DNA from: Cristatella mucedo
Lineage: Eukaryota; Bryozoa; Phylactolaemata; Cristatellidae
NCBI GenBank assembly: GCA_009760855.2
Contig: WPIO01000016.1
Coordinates: forward strand, 1,819,001 to 1,879,000
DNA: 60,000 nucleotides
Direction of reading: 5' to 3'
Shown here: positions 1-11,239 of the stretch, piece by piece
How the letters are laid out: each line of letters begins with the position of its first letter
How positions within the stretch are numbered: position 1 is the stretch's first letter
Translations under genes and position numbers: made by a program
The notes under the pieces: generated by a model
Databases searched by the model: none
What the model saw: only the letters and a program-made list of their open reading frames with translations
What the model was told of the DNA's origin: nothing

Positions 1-420
1 CCGCACGGGGCCGTACCGCCTCCGTCAGCCGTGCTATCGAGTCGCCGCTTATACTGAGCTGATTTTATTTCAATAGAACCTCGTTGAGAGCATTAACCTT
101 ACTCTTGTTTGCTGTGCAGTACATCTCTTCATCATCATCGAAAAAGTTGCACCATTTTCATAAGTTAGTGGTTGTGTGTAAAAACTGCGTGTGCGTTATT
201 AAATTCACATTAATAATAAGATATTTGTAACGTCTACTACGTCTCATTATCCCTTACTTTGTCTAATACATTGAGCAATACGGGTGTAATGTGACTAAAA
301 CGGTGTTATTTCATGTCCAAAAGGCTTTAATAATGTTAAAACTGAATTAGAGGGTCGTGAACAGGTTTTCTTTGCCCTAGCTACGACAATATTTGATTTA
401 TCAATAAAGAATTATACTTC
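1..420. other. Non-coding, possible 3' end of an upstream gene
   Basis: No recognisable coding exon is visible here. An AATAAA hexamer at 403-408 could be a plus-strand polyadenylation signal, and a pyrimidine-rich run ending in CAG at 117-119 could be a splice acceptor, so this may be the last exon or 3' UTR of a gene that starts left of the window. Neither signal is specific enough to be sure. Confidence 0.25.
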
Positions 421-527
421 GTGGAAATTCACCTATTACGGCAGAGTCTGAAACTGATTAACCTCGATAAACGAGGAACGACTGTATATATTTGTATTCT
501 TAGTTATACATTCATCAACATAGGGGG

Positions 528-625
528 AATGTCCTACCCAAGGGGAGAAATGTCCGGGGGAAATGTCCTAGGGTTGACTAGGGTGGGAAATGTCCTGGGG
601 GAAATGTCCACGGGGAATGTTTTAC
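528..625. repeat. Short degenerate tandem repeat, GGGGAAATGTCC-like
   Basis: Six imperfect copies of a 13-16 bp unit of the form GGGGAAATGTCC occur head to tail. The array reads open on both strands only because the unit lacks stops; the resulting peptide repeats are not evidence of a protein. Confidence 0.6.
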
Positions 626-722
626 AACCCTGGCTGGCAGGCCCGAAACAGGGGGTAGCTAGGCCGGCGGTAATCTGACCCGAGCGAGATTTACAGGCCG
701 GATGAACTCGATTCTCGATCCA

Positions 723-888
<166 letters not shown>

Positions 889-1084
889 GCGAACGACCGA
901 TTGGTGCTGCATCGGTCCATAATCTGCGCCGCTGCCGCTGAGCAGATTAGCGGCCTTTTACAAGTACGTGGGCCGGAATCGAAGCTTCGCGGAATTAACG
1001 CTTACTTGCTTGCCGAGCTTTACAAACTTTACAGTCTCGTCTCGTCACCTCGAGCGAGCGTCTGCGAGCAAGTGTCTGCTGCGC

Positions 1085-1445
1085 CGGCCGGCCGGCCCGT
1101 CGGTCAGGGTTGTCAGCTGACTTTCGCGCAGCAATCGAGGAACGAAGAGTGGAGGGAAGGCGTCGGATTGCGTACATATTCACCGTCCGCCCTTCCCCTG
1201 GCCCCTTCTCGTTTGCCTTTCTTTAGCGGGCGGCAGCCGCGGAGCCGCGACGCGGGTGCGTGCACAAGCCCGGCTGACGCTACGTCCGCTTCCCGCGACC
1301 GGTTACCGGAACTGGACGTGTCTCGCGCGGTATATTCGTGCGCGCGCACGAATGCTGCTGATTGGTGGACGACCGACCCCCGCCCCGCCGGCCCTATCGA
1401 CCGCTTTGTCATCTTTCGCCGTTGCTGTGACAGGTGTGGGTTTAG
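1085..1445 (+). promoter_or_regulatory. Putative promoter and first non-coding exon of profilin 1
   Basis: This GC-rich block is homologous to 22450-22789 in front of profilin 2. Shared landmarks in the same order are an AACGAAGAGTG segment, a CCGTCCGCCC segment, a TATTCGT...GCGCACGAA element (here a perfect 20-bp palindrome, 1334-1353) and an inverted CCAAT box (ATTGG, 1361-1365). A good donor GTAAGT begins at 1446, and the profilin start codon lies just after a splice acceptor (AG at 5080-5081), so a 5' UTR exon ending at 1445 (or at an alternative GT near 1431) is inferred. The transcription start is not identified. Confidence 0.5.
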
Positions 1446-2835
1446 GTAAGTGGCCGCCGGGCTGCGGGCTCTTTTCGACGTGAATTATCACCTCGTCGTC
1501 TTAAGAGCGGACCCGCGTGTGCACTTCGTTTCCGGCGGCGGCTAGTCTGCAGTAATGTGCTTAATTCGAGACCGCTTCGCCAGACGCGCGCGGCGGCGCG
1601 GAGCGAAGCGGTCGGACTGGCGCCGTCGCACGAGCAGTCGAGACTACGTCATACATATCCAGCTCAGTACTGGCATTGCCTCGGCGGCAATCCAGTCTTG
1701 TCTGCCTTCAGTTCAGTTAGCTAGACAGTCTGAGGGGTAGGATAGACCGAATGTCCGGCGTCCGACGTCGTCTCGTGGAAGCACACAGCCGCGGGCAGAC
1801 AGTCGAAATTCGGGTAGCGGCGGCGCGCCGCGTTCATTTTGCTTTGACCCGAAGGTCGGAATCTGGCAACGAACGACAGCGTCGCTCTGCGCTCGACATT
1901 CCGCAAGCAGCGTCAGAAAAAGCCGCGCTAGAAAGCGCAAGCAAGCAGAAGCCCGTGTGTGTGTGCATGTTACGACGGTCGACGCGACGGGCGACTTCCG
2001 GCCGCGACTCACTTACAGGCTAACGGCAGCTCGCGCTCACGACGCTAGGACTCACCGACCGACAGACCGCTGCTCCAAGAGGGCGACTGCGGTCGTGCGG
2101 TCCATGCCTTGTATATGTAGTAGCCAGGTCATACGTCATACGATAATGTCGTCGTTGGTACACATTCGTCGTACATCGAGCTGCTCACAAGCCTCGGCTT
2201 ATTGCCGCCATATTGCATAAGTGCGGCTCGGCTCTAACTCTGCGCAGCCGAGCTCACTGTTTGTAGTCGAGCTTCAACTGTCGAGCTCGTCGTCCGTCAT
2301 CGCGGATCGTTGCAGCCTCGCTCTGACCTTTGCAGCGCAGCGTCTACGCGGCGTCGCGTAGCATTCGACGTCTTCGCGATGTCGTTGCCGCCAGAGGCTA
2401 ATAGGGACTTCTGCCCCCAGTGACCTCGTTGTGTGCCCTTGCTGACCGGCTGGATCGTTGCTCTGTCTCGTTGACTGTTTCTCTTCCGTTGTAAGTGCAG
2501 GGTAACTTGTAAGTGCAGGGTAACGACGAGTTTGTCCAGCGACGCAACTTGAAAGAGCATCGACCCGAGTGCCCTCGGCACTGTGCGAACTCGCTCGGCT
2601 CGCGCGGCGACTTTCTGTCCGCGTACAGAGTCGCCGAGATTCCTTTCTAACTATTCAAAACCTTGCCAAAAGATACGCCGTGTTATTCGCAGCTGTTGAG
2701 CGCCACTTTTAAGGAGTCTGGGTCTGATGATGATCTAGCCGAATGTCGAAGACTTCCTCGGAGTCTACACCCGGAAGCTTAGAATGGCCACGGTTTCTTT
2801 TTCGCTCGAAAACTGAAGTCGGACCCGAAACAGAT
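1446..2835. other. GC-rich presumed intron 1 of profilin 1, no gene seen
   Basis: The segment is CpG-rich and holds no recognisable exon. Its first part still resembles 22790-22920 in the second profilin locus, as expected for duplicated intron sequence. A perfect 18-bp direct repeat (TTGTAAGTGCAGGGTAAC) occupies 2489-2506 and 2507-2524. Confidence 0.4.
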
Positions 2836-2839
2836 CGCA

Positions 2840-4270
2840 AGACAAGTGAACAATTTATTTGCCAATCCTGAGAGGTCTCAATACTCCCCCCTCGGTATTA
2901 ACGGCTCGGCCGAAGCGATTTCAGCCTTCTTTTTCAAAGAATGGCACATTGTTGTACCGCCATAAAGCCCCTTCCCACTGAAGCAATTTGAGCAACCTGT
3001 GACCTCCCTTAAGAGATTTTCCGAGGTTCTGCATGTGATGTGGCTACCTTAGTGAAGTCTAGTAGGACGAGCCCCTCTCCTGAAGACTCTCCTCCCGAAG
3101 ACATTTTACCATTCCTTCTGTGGTCTTCACTGGCAGACAAACTTAGCGAAGCCATAACTGAGATTGCTAATGCTTCCCTGGATAACGGGGTTGTACCCAA
3201 AGCCTTCACATTGGCCATCATTGTTCCGATACCTAAAAAGCCTGGATTAGATTCAAAACTCCAAACGCAAACGATCGCAGAGTTTTCCTACTTCCTTGTT
3301 TTTTCAACAATGCTTGAAAAGATTGTCGAAAAGCTGCAAAAGCTGCACACATTGCAAATAATACAAAACATAAAACATAATAAATAATAAAATAATAAAA
3401 TAAATAATATACAATAAATATAATATAATATAATATATAACTATAATATAATATTATATAATAATATAATACAATATATAATATAATATAATAATAATAA
3501 CATTATATAATATATAAATATAATATAATAAATAATACAACATGTCAGGCAAGTTTCGATCGAGATTCAAGCAACAGCACTCTACTTAAACTGCTCTCCT
3601 CCATAGAACCAATTACATCCTACGCAGCAACGATGATGGCAATGTCACTGCCCTAGCTAGCCCTGTGTTGGATCTATCAGCCGTGTTCGCCACCATTGAT
3701 CGAATTGTCCTACTCAAACGATTGAGAACAGCGATCGATTTGGCAGGCGAGGCAGTGGCATGGTTTAAATAGTACTTAACCGGTTGTGTTCAATCCGTGT
3801 CGTGTGGGGGTCAGATCTCATCCACCAAACCGCTCACCTGTGGAGTCCCACAAAGGTCCGTCGTCGGTCCTTTGCTTTTCTCTATTTATACTGAACCTCT
3901 GGAGGAAAGTGTTTCCGCCCGATGAGAGTGGCCATCACTTCTATGCTGACGATGCTCAGCTGTATTTGTCGTGTAAACCATCGGAATCTGCTGCAACGAG
4001 AGATAAACTGAATGCTTGCCTTGCAGACTTTCGATCCTGGATGTAGGCAAATTTCTTTAAACTTAATTAAGATTTAACGAAACTCCTTCAAGCGTGTTTC
4101 TGGACTAGAAGATTTTACTTTTCTAATAGGTGGGCGTGCTGCTGGGCGACCGTCACCTTTTGCTAAGAATTCAGGCGTCAAAACTGCCAAAATTTGGAAA
4201 GTTTCATTAAAAAAATTGCCTCCACAGCTAGCCTTTACATGCACCGCTGGCTGGGCTCAAAACCCTCGAC
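2840..4270 (+). mobile_element. LINE B fragment (CR1/L2-like), decayed
   Basis: Broken reverse-transcriptase reading frames run along the plus strand: a finger/palm segment with a VPIPKKPGLD stretch near 3215-3260, then after an AT-rich insertion (about 3355-3540) a segment carrying the HFYADDAQLYL catalytic-loop motif near 3930-3970. The second half matches the better-preserved copy at 29138-30290. Frames are interrupted by stops and shifts, so it is inactive. It sits in the presumed first intron of profilin 1 and explains why that intron is longer than the one in profilin 2. Confidence 0.8.
3355..3540. repeat. AT-rich low-complexity tract (ATAAT/AATAT)
   Basis: A run of nearly pure A and T with recurring ATAAT and TATAA units interrupts the LINE B fragment between its two reverse-transcriptase halves. 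Confidence 0.85.
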
Positions 4271-4599
4271 CATTCGTCGTTCTAGTCGTCAAGCGGTCTC
4301 GTGTACGTGTCTCTGCGTTTGAGCTGAAACTTCAGAAATCTGAGACGGCGATCGGTTGATGTATTCTGGCTTGCGCTTATACACCCAGTCTTTAACCTAT
4401 TGGTATGTTCGTGTTCTTTTCTTTTGTTTCGATTGCGTGTGAGAAACTCTTGTATGAGAAAGTCGTTTTTCTGTTGACAGCGCTCAGTCCAGCAGCAAGG
4501 CCTTGCCGCCCTCAGTTTTTGCCTGGATGCCTCTCTATCGTCTTGCCGACTAGCTTGCGGTGGAAGCTTGTTATTTCTCGCGACTTTCTGAACGTGCGG

Positions 4600-4980
4600 C
4601 TTCGGCGCCGACTCTGAGGCGTTGAGCAGATGATTGCGAGCATATAAATCATGCGTAGTAGCAAAACCGCATCTAGATGACGTGGATGCCGTGACGCGGC
4701 TGTTGCCGTATTGCCCGGGGGGGGGGCGAGCAAAGACGACAGACAGACTGACGCTATGCTGCTCGTGTTATATTTACTATTCGTTATTATGCCTCTACTT
4801 TGTCTTGCTGACATGCTTGCGTTAGAAGTTGTACGTCTGGCGACAGTAGTAGCTGTTTTTCGGACATCCTACGGTGCCGACTCTGAAGCGTTGGGCCGAT
4901 AACATTTGGGTAGCAGAGAAACCTTGTCAAGATAAGCCGGACGTCATGACGCGGCTGCTGTCACATTGCCCGGGCGTCGG
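4600..4980. repeat. Local direct duplication in profilin 1 intron
   Basis: A segment around 4603-4722 (GCCGACTCTGAGGCGTTGAG, then GTGACGCGGCTGTTGCC and ATTGCCCGGG) recurs at about 4871-4972 with substitutions, about 265 bp apart. A related CTCAGAGGCGTTGAGCAGAT segment precedes profilin 2 at 24150-24170, so the unit predates the gene duplication and could be regulatory. Confidence 0.55.
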
Positions 4981-5094
4981 GGTAGCTAGCTAATGTGACA
5001 GACAGACAGAAGCAGATGGCGCTACTGCTCGTGGCTCGAGTTTCATTCATCCTACGTCACGTGCTTGCGTCTCTCTTGTAGATAAAAAGCAACA

Positions 5095-6123
5095 ATGAGC
5101 TGGGACTCGTACATTGATAGCATGCTTTCGCTGAGCGGGGGATGTCTCAGCAAGGGCGCCATCATTAGCCTGGACAACGGCGATTTGTGGACCTCAACTA
5201 ACCACGTAAGTTGCTGCCTCTTGTTTGCGATGCATCTGCTTGACGTGCTCTGCCAGTGTAACAGCAGCACGAGCAGGATGTGTTTGCCGTCCTTGTTTAA
5301 TGACGAGGTAGCCTAGCCTTGCATGACGCTGCACTCTAGCCTCGCTTATACGAACCCTTGGTAAGGTGTTCGTCCTTCTCTTAGCCGCACGGCATCAAGT
5401 TGTTGGGCCAAGAGGGACGGACCATTGCAGCCGTAATGAAAACCCAGAATCCCGCCGAGGTCGAGAGGCAGTTCGTCCAGAGCGGCATAACTCTGGAAGG
5501 CCAACGACACCTGTTCATTCGAGATGTCATGGGTGACGGAAAATGCATCGCTGCAAAGAATCCCGCCGTCGGTACCGTTGCTATCTACCGTACCAAGACG
5601 GGTCAGTGCGTTCAAAGGTCAAGGCTCTGTTGGTCGAGTGTGAGCTCGTGTCGAAGTGCTGTCGCCGCCCGTGGGTTTCAGGAACCCGCTCGATTCGCCG
5701 TTGGGTCGAGGGCTCGAGGTCCAGGGTGCGAGGTCAAAGGTTCGAGGTCGAGGATGCGAGGTCGAGATTCGCTGCTGCAGCCGATGAGCACGTTTCTAGT
5801 GAGCCGGCGTTGCTTTGCATCGTTAGCCAGCGGCGGAGAGCCGCTCTTTTGCTGTGAAGAGCGAAGAATGCCCCCAGAGAGGGCGGCTTCGTCCTCTCCG
5901 GGCCATGGCCGCGCTTTTGTCGGCAGCGCTGGCTGAGTTCCCGCCTTTCCGCTGCGTGGCTCAGTCGTCGATCGGGGTCTCTCGGTGAGCGTCTGTCTGA
6001 CTCGGTCGCCTCGCTTTCGTTGTAGCCGTGGTGATAGGAATTACCCATCAAGGCAAGGATCATGGCCATACCACGAAAGCTGTAGGCGTAATAGCCGATT
6101 ACCTCGAATCGGTCGGCATGTAG
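5095..6123 (+). CDS. Profilin 1 (three coding exons)
   Basis: Profilin binds actin monomers, promotes their nucleotide exchange, and delivers proline-rich partners such as formins to growing filaments in the cytosol and cortex. Coding exons are 5095-5205, 5385-5601 and 6026-6123, joined by GTAAGT/TTAG and GTCAGT/GTAG introns of phase 0 and phase 1. The product is 141 residues, the normal profilin length. It begins MSWDSYID, with the Trp3 and Tyr6 of the poly-proline pocket, and carries the central SGITLEGQ...FIRD core and a C-terminal IADYLESVGM helix. An acceptor directly before the start (AG at 5080-5081) implies a leader intron. The frame is intact and both introns lie at the same positions as in profilin 2, so this looks functional. 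Exact orthology is not determinable here. Confidence 0.93.
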
Positions 6124-7490
6124 TCGTATTTGTAGATATGTTGCTTCCGGTTTACTTCCGCGTTAAACTTGGTTTGCGTAGTCATATTTTTTGTCTCTTC
6201 AGAACTTCGCCCCATCTCTAACATATTTATCTTTCGAAAGGTACCCTAAAAAAATATTCGATTGTCGGACAAATCTTGCAAGTATTTTCTTGACATTCTC
6301 CCTTGGGCGCCAATAAGATTGGCAGTTAGCATGTAGATACAGAAGAATTGGCGAAGGCGCCGGTACCGGCACTCACATGCTGCTGCGTAATATCGCTCTT
6401 CGATTGTGACTAAGTAAAAAAAAAGCACCTGCATGCGTATCTGTTATGTTAAGGAGCGCACAGAGATGCAAGACACCGCAAACGCAAAGCGAAGTAGTCA
6501 CGCTTGCTAAGCACGTGACACTTGCTTAAACTAGTGTTAGGCTTGAGACTGGTAAGATCCAGATGAAAAAATGGTGTTTTAAGAGACTCAGCGCCCAATT
6601 GAGAAAACTTGCTCCACCCGCGAAAGAGCTGGCGGTAGCGCTTGCTCTTTGATTACCCGCTACAGCGGCGGCTCACTTATACAGCTGAAACACAGCAGGA
6701 CGGCGGCGGTGGCGTGCGTCCTTGGGCGATTCGAACGGGGACTCGTGAAGGAAGCTGAGAGCCCTTTATCGCTTCGGCATGTCTGAGGCTGAGGCTGGAA
6801 TTCGCTGCAGAAGCTGCAACCTTTAAAATTTTAACGTTTGATCCTATCGGGGAGTCTAATCTTGACTACGTCTGAACTCTGAGAAAGAAGGAATTGACGC
6901 TGCAAAAAATAAAGTGGTCAGGTTTTGAGAGAGCAGACAATTCGAAAGCACCGAGATGACGGCTTCAGTCACTGATGACAGCCGAAGTGCGCAGGTATTG
7001 CATAAATGTGAATGAAAACCGTACTAGCCATTGTTCTCAAGACGTGGCGAGGCAATACTTAAGATGCTCATCCAAGCAAGTACAGCTACGACGAAAAAAT
7101 ACCTGTAATTGAACATCTACGAAGGCATAATCTACATCAGCTAAAGAACCAAGGAGCTGTAAAAGCCTTCAGATCTGATGGTGGGTAGATAGGGGTTTGT
7201 CTGGATCGAAATGGGTCGCCTGAATAAGCGCTTTACCTTGAACTTATACCGAGTCCACGAAAATTATCGGCGAGTGTTCCATATGGTACATATTGCATGC
7301 AGCTGTACTGTTCGTAGAGTACAAGCCGCACAGTAGGTAAAATCTGTCCTAGCAACATGGATATTTAAGGTCATTTTCCCTGAATTGTTCCTAATCGTTC
7401 ATTAGCACCATTCAGCATTTGGCTGAAGAAAAAAGGTGAGCTGATTCAACAGCCTCCTCACTCGTGTTGCAGCAGAGGAACCTTAACGGA
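6124..7490 (+). other. Profilin 1 3' UTR and gene-free sequence
   Basis: No coding signal is visible after the stop. The first AATAAA is at 6908-6913, which would give a 3' UTR of about 0.8 kb if used. The remainder shows no protein or repeat that I recognise. Confidence 0.4.
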
Positions 7491-7494
7491 TGCC

Positions 7495-7590
7495 ACCATT
7501 GCTTAAAGTGGCAATAAAGGATAGCCCGCTGCCGGACTCAAACCATGACCTGGGTCGTGAAGAGCGAACACCCTAGGGTGATCTAAGACC
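7495..7590 (-). mobile_element. SINE-1 remnant (tRNA-derived)
   Basis: On the minus strand this matches the body of the SINE at 28090-28290: the CACGACC..GTCATGG.. anticodon-arm region, a decayed B box and the GCTATCC..TTTATTGCC stem. It is heavily diverged and lacks clear ends. Confidence 0.5.
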
Positions 7591-7961
7591 CATGGAATTT
7601 GTTCTTCGTAGCCTGTGTTCCGCCTGCACAACAAATCTTGGTGTGCTTATTCGTAATATGTGCCGATGTTAGTGATATGACTTCCGTGGTCCTGCCAGAT
7701 CTATCGGCTACATTTGATACATCACGATATCCTACAAGAACGAATGAGAAGTCTACTCCGCTTACAAGAATACGATCGGGCCGGCAAATAGGGATTCTTA
7801 TAGGCGGAGTATTCTCATGTGCGGAGTGAGACTAATATTGCTTAAAACTGAACAAAAACTCTTTATCGTCAATTTAAAACGTAAAACAAACGAGGCACAC
7901 ATAATAATGCTCCGATTATTTAAAGAAGTCTGTAATTTTTTGGTGGATGCATATTCCGGTC

Positions 7962-9368
7962 TTATTTGCAATCGCAAAAATAGTAATCGCTGTATTCTGT
8001 AAGATTTTGCTCCAATAATGACGAGCAGTATCCAGAGTATTTACTGTTTCCCTGTGCGTTACTCTGCCTACTTACCTCCGGCAACTGCATCTTTTCAAGC
8101 TCTCCGGTGCCGTTGTCATCATCCTCAGTTCTATGCTTGCGCTGTACACGCTCGCCAATTTCAGCATCGGTTAACGTGCCGTGGCATGCGACTTCGCAAT
8201 CTACATCGCAGTTTACCAAAGCCTCGAAATCTCCTTTCGCGACTTCATCCCCCCCCCCCCGCGCTCAGTAGCCACCGCTGGAATCGGCAGAACTTTGTCT
8301 TCATTGTCGTCAGAACCGACCACTGGGAAGCCAGCTTTTCCGAAGCAGTTTCGGATCGTAGCTCGCGACACTAGCAATCGCGCCTGCTTCACAGCGTGCA
8401 AGGCAAATATCGCATCAATTGACTTTCCGGTAATCTTTGCGCAATCAATTATTCAGCATCCTACTTCGATGGCCTGAAGCATGCGCCCGCATCGCTTGCG
8501 CTCTGCAGTAGACTTTCGATGGGCAGATGATTCCTTCATCCAGGGGCTGCATAGGATATGTTTTGTTCGGCGGCATGGACTCCAGTTTGATATTTTTGAG
8601 CTGCCCTTTCCCTTTATGGCAGGCCGTGTTATTGGCAAGCAGCATGTTTTTTTTCAATTGCCCAGCTCCCGATCAAATTTAAGAAGAATATCAATCCGAA
8701 TTCGACTGGTCATCCAAGCGTTGCCGCCGCTGCTGAAATACGATTAAGGCGGCCGAGCAGTTCGAAAAGCACAGCGAACTTGCAAATTTCCCCACTACGC
8801 GTGCGCTCTTTTCGGTTCCATCAGCGCTGCAGAGAAGAACCGCAGTCATTCGTTCTTCCGGCGTCTTTCCACCAGCTGGTTGAGTACCAGTGACAGCTAA
8901 TGTGCCAGAGGGCTCCGCTTTGTACCATGCACGGGTCTGTTTAGTCGGCATTAAAGATATCGGATGCGTTGTACCCTTCAATCGAGGTAGGCCAGACGTT
9001 GGCAATCAAATGTTTCCGATCCGACATGATCGGCAGCAGCTCTTTCCCCGCTAATAGTCATAAACGTAATGTAATTGTAAACGTAATGTAATGCCGAATT
9101 TTAAGACGCTCTAGCCAGCCATTTGTTGGAACAAATGACGTACAGCCAAGCGTCGCAGCGTCAGGTGCTGTGCCTTTTCATTCATTATTGACCCATTAAT
9201 CGCAGCGCTTTGCTGACGCATTTGATGAACAAGTTTCGTCAGCTCATAAGCAACTTCTTCATTTGGATTTTCACGCTTTCTTTTTGGTTCAGAGTAACGT
9301 TGGTTAGCACTTCCATGACCAATCTCTTTTTCTGTCTTCTTTATTTTAGAGGTAGTCGTCTGACTCAC
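7962..9368 (-). pseudogene. pogo/Tigger (DDE_1, CENP-B-like) transposase fossil
   Basis: Broken frames on the minus strand follow the order of a Tigger transposase. The N-terminal CENP-B-type helix-turn-helix region is near 9110-9330 (an AYELTKLVHQMRQQSAAING stretch). The catalytic-domain entry is near 8700-8990, with a GGKTPEERMTAVLLCSADG stretch. The segment corresponding to the LLLDN-x-PAH motif (here decayed, LLANNTACH) and the QPLDEGII motif is near 8520-8660. The C-terminal LTDAEIGERV segment is near 8150-8190. Several frame changes and the loss of a catalytic Asp show that it is dead. Terminal inverted repeats were not identified. A SINE lies immediately beyond its 5' end. Confidence 0.8.
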
Positions 9369-9404
9369 GTTGAACTCCTGAGCAGCAGCAGGTCTCTTTT
9401 TTTA

Positions 9405-9595
9405 TTTCAGAGCCGTGATGGCACACTAGGTAAGGCGGTTGCTTTCACGACCTCGGTCCCGAGGTCGTGGGTTCGATTCCTGCAGTGGGCGATTCTTTAT
9501 CGCCACTGCAAGCGGTGGTGATAGCCGTAAAGGCTCTTCTGTCGCTATACAAAAGAGGCTGTTTAATCGGCTAGGACTTACTTATTTATTTATAG
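9405..9595 (+). mobile_element. SINE-1 copy (tRNA-derived)
   Basis: The head resembles a tRNA gene: an A-box-like segment (GCACACTAGGTAAGG), a hairpin ACGACCTCGG..CCGAGGTCGT, and a canonical B box GGTTCGATTCC near 9470-9480. This is followed by a body with a GCCACTGCAAGCGGTGGT stem and a tail ending in TTATTTATTTATA. Copies with the same layout are at 13180-13345 and 19530-19705 (plus) and 28090-28290 (minus), so this is a dispersed family transcribed by RNA polymerase III. Confidence 0.85.
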
Positions 9596-10413
9596 CCTCC
9601 AAAACTTGCAGCTTTTTCTCAATTGTAAGCGTATTTCTTTTCAAAGCAATAGTCATGATACTTCTATAAAAAATTTATTAAATAATTAGTTATTAGCCCC
9701 TATATTGCTCAGCTAGAAATGCGCCGAGGATAACAACACTGCTCTCGCTGATATTCTGATAGTCTGCGCATACATCGCATTAGGAAAAGCGCAACGATAG
9801 CCTGCATATCACGGCTGATACAGCAGGTAACTTCCAGCTGACTCGCTAAGAGGCTCACAGGAGCTAAAACTCATCGACCAGCAGATCATTGCTCCAAGAG
9901 ATTTCCACTGCTGCGATCTGTATCGTGCCTTTAATAATGGCCCGGTCATAAGTCATGACATTATCTCATTTGTGCATAGTCATACATCGTGCTGTTCATA
10001 AGCCTCGGCTTATCGCGGTTATTTCATAAGCGGCTCAGTTATAATTCAGCGATAAAGCTAATAATTATACAAATGTATTATTACTATTATTGTAACTATA
10101 ATTTAGGAAAGCTCATAGTTCGTAATCTAGATTCAGCTGTCAAGCTCATAGTCCTTAATCGCGGGGCATTACAACCGGCAAAAAACATGCAATCAATAAA
10201 CAGTTATTAAATACCCACATAAGTGATACTCATTATCCTATGCGCTGTAAATATGCACTTGAGCGGAGTAAAATTGAAAATCAATCTCAACTCCTATTCT
10301 TATATTGAGGCGTATTCATACGTCCGAAATTTATTATCGTGGAGTTCTCACTACGAAAAATTCGCCATAAAATCTGGGATGCAGAATACTTATCAGCGTA
10401 TAAGTATCGATAA
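9596..10413. other. AT-rich intergenic sequence, nothing recognised
   Basis: Short open stretches are present, but none has a recognisable domain, and no repeat family seen elsewhere in the window matches. Confidence 0.4.
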
Positions 10414-10490
<77 letters not shown>

Positions 10491-10498
10491 TATATAGC

Positions 10499-10548
<50 letters not shown>

Positions 10549-10567
10549 TATATATATGTATATATAT
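10414..10567. repeat. (TA)n microsatellite
   Basis: A long (TA)n run (10415-10481) continues as an imperfect TA/CATA/TGTA tract to about 10567. Apparent Ile-Tyr repeat frames come only from this tract. Confidence 0.95.
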
Positions 10568-10779
10568 CTTACAGCAGCCAATAATAATTTCTTAGAAAAC
10601 AGCTTGTAACAGGATAGGTACTTACAAGAGATGTCAAATAGTTTCATCGGCGTGCGAGGGAGTATTTCGTAGATTATGCTGGCTTAAAGTTAGGCTTAAC
10701 TGTGAGCGGTAGCTGGGCTTTCAATCACTGTTGAGACGCCTTGTTGAGATGCCGTGTCCTAGCACGCTCACAGACAGAC

Positions 10780-11230
10780 CAAGCAGTTAGATTTTTAGAA
10801 AGCCACTGAAGTAGACTGAGCCTAATTTTAGACAGGGATCGAACGTGATGGCGTAAGCAGTCTCCTTAATAAAGCTTTTAACTTTTACGCAGCTAGCAGA
10901 AAGAAAACCTAAATTCCGACCACACAAAGACGGTCACACTACGGTATATCCAACAAGAAGATCAAATTCTCTTTTTCTAGCCGAGCGCACGCTTAGGGTT
11001 TCCTTCGAGTAAGAATTCAATTTGACCGTCGTCTAGCTTAAGGAAATATGCCGAAATCCGGAATCAAATGTCTTTAAGGCTAGCAATCTCACCGTTCGCT
11101 GCTGCGGATTCCAAACGGTTTAAATAAAAAATTTCATAAATTAATTAAAAAAAATTAATATATCGGAATAGGTTGCGTCAAATGCTGCTGATAGATCAAG
11201 CAAGAGCCAGGGCAATGATATTATCATTAT
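10780..11230 (-). mobile_element. LINE B remnant, strongly decayed
   Basis: The stretch aligns by eye with the minus-strand LINE B copy at 36430-36760, including the AGCCACTGA, GATAGGGATCG-like and CTTCTAAATGAAGCTTTTAA-like segments. It ends near a segment corresponding to the reverse-transcriptase palm (ATGCTGCTGATAGATCAAGCAAG at about 11180). No frame is preserved. Confidence 0.6.
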
Positions 11231-11239
11231 CGCTGCTGC

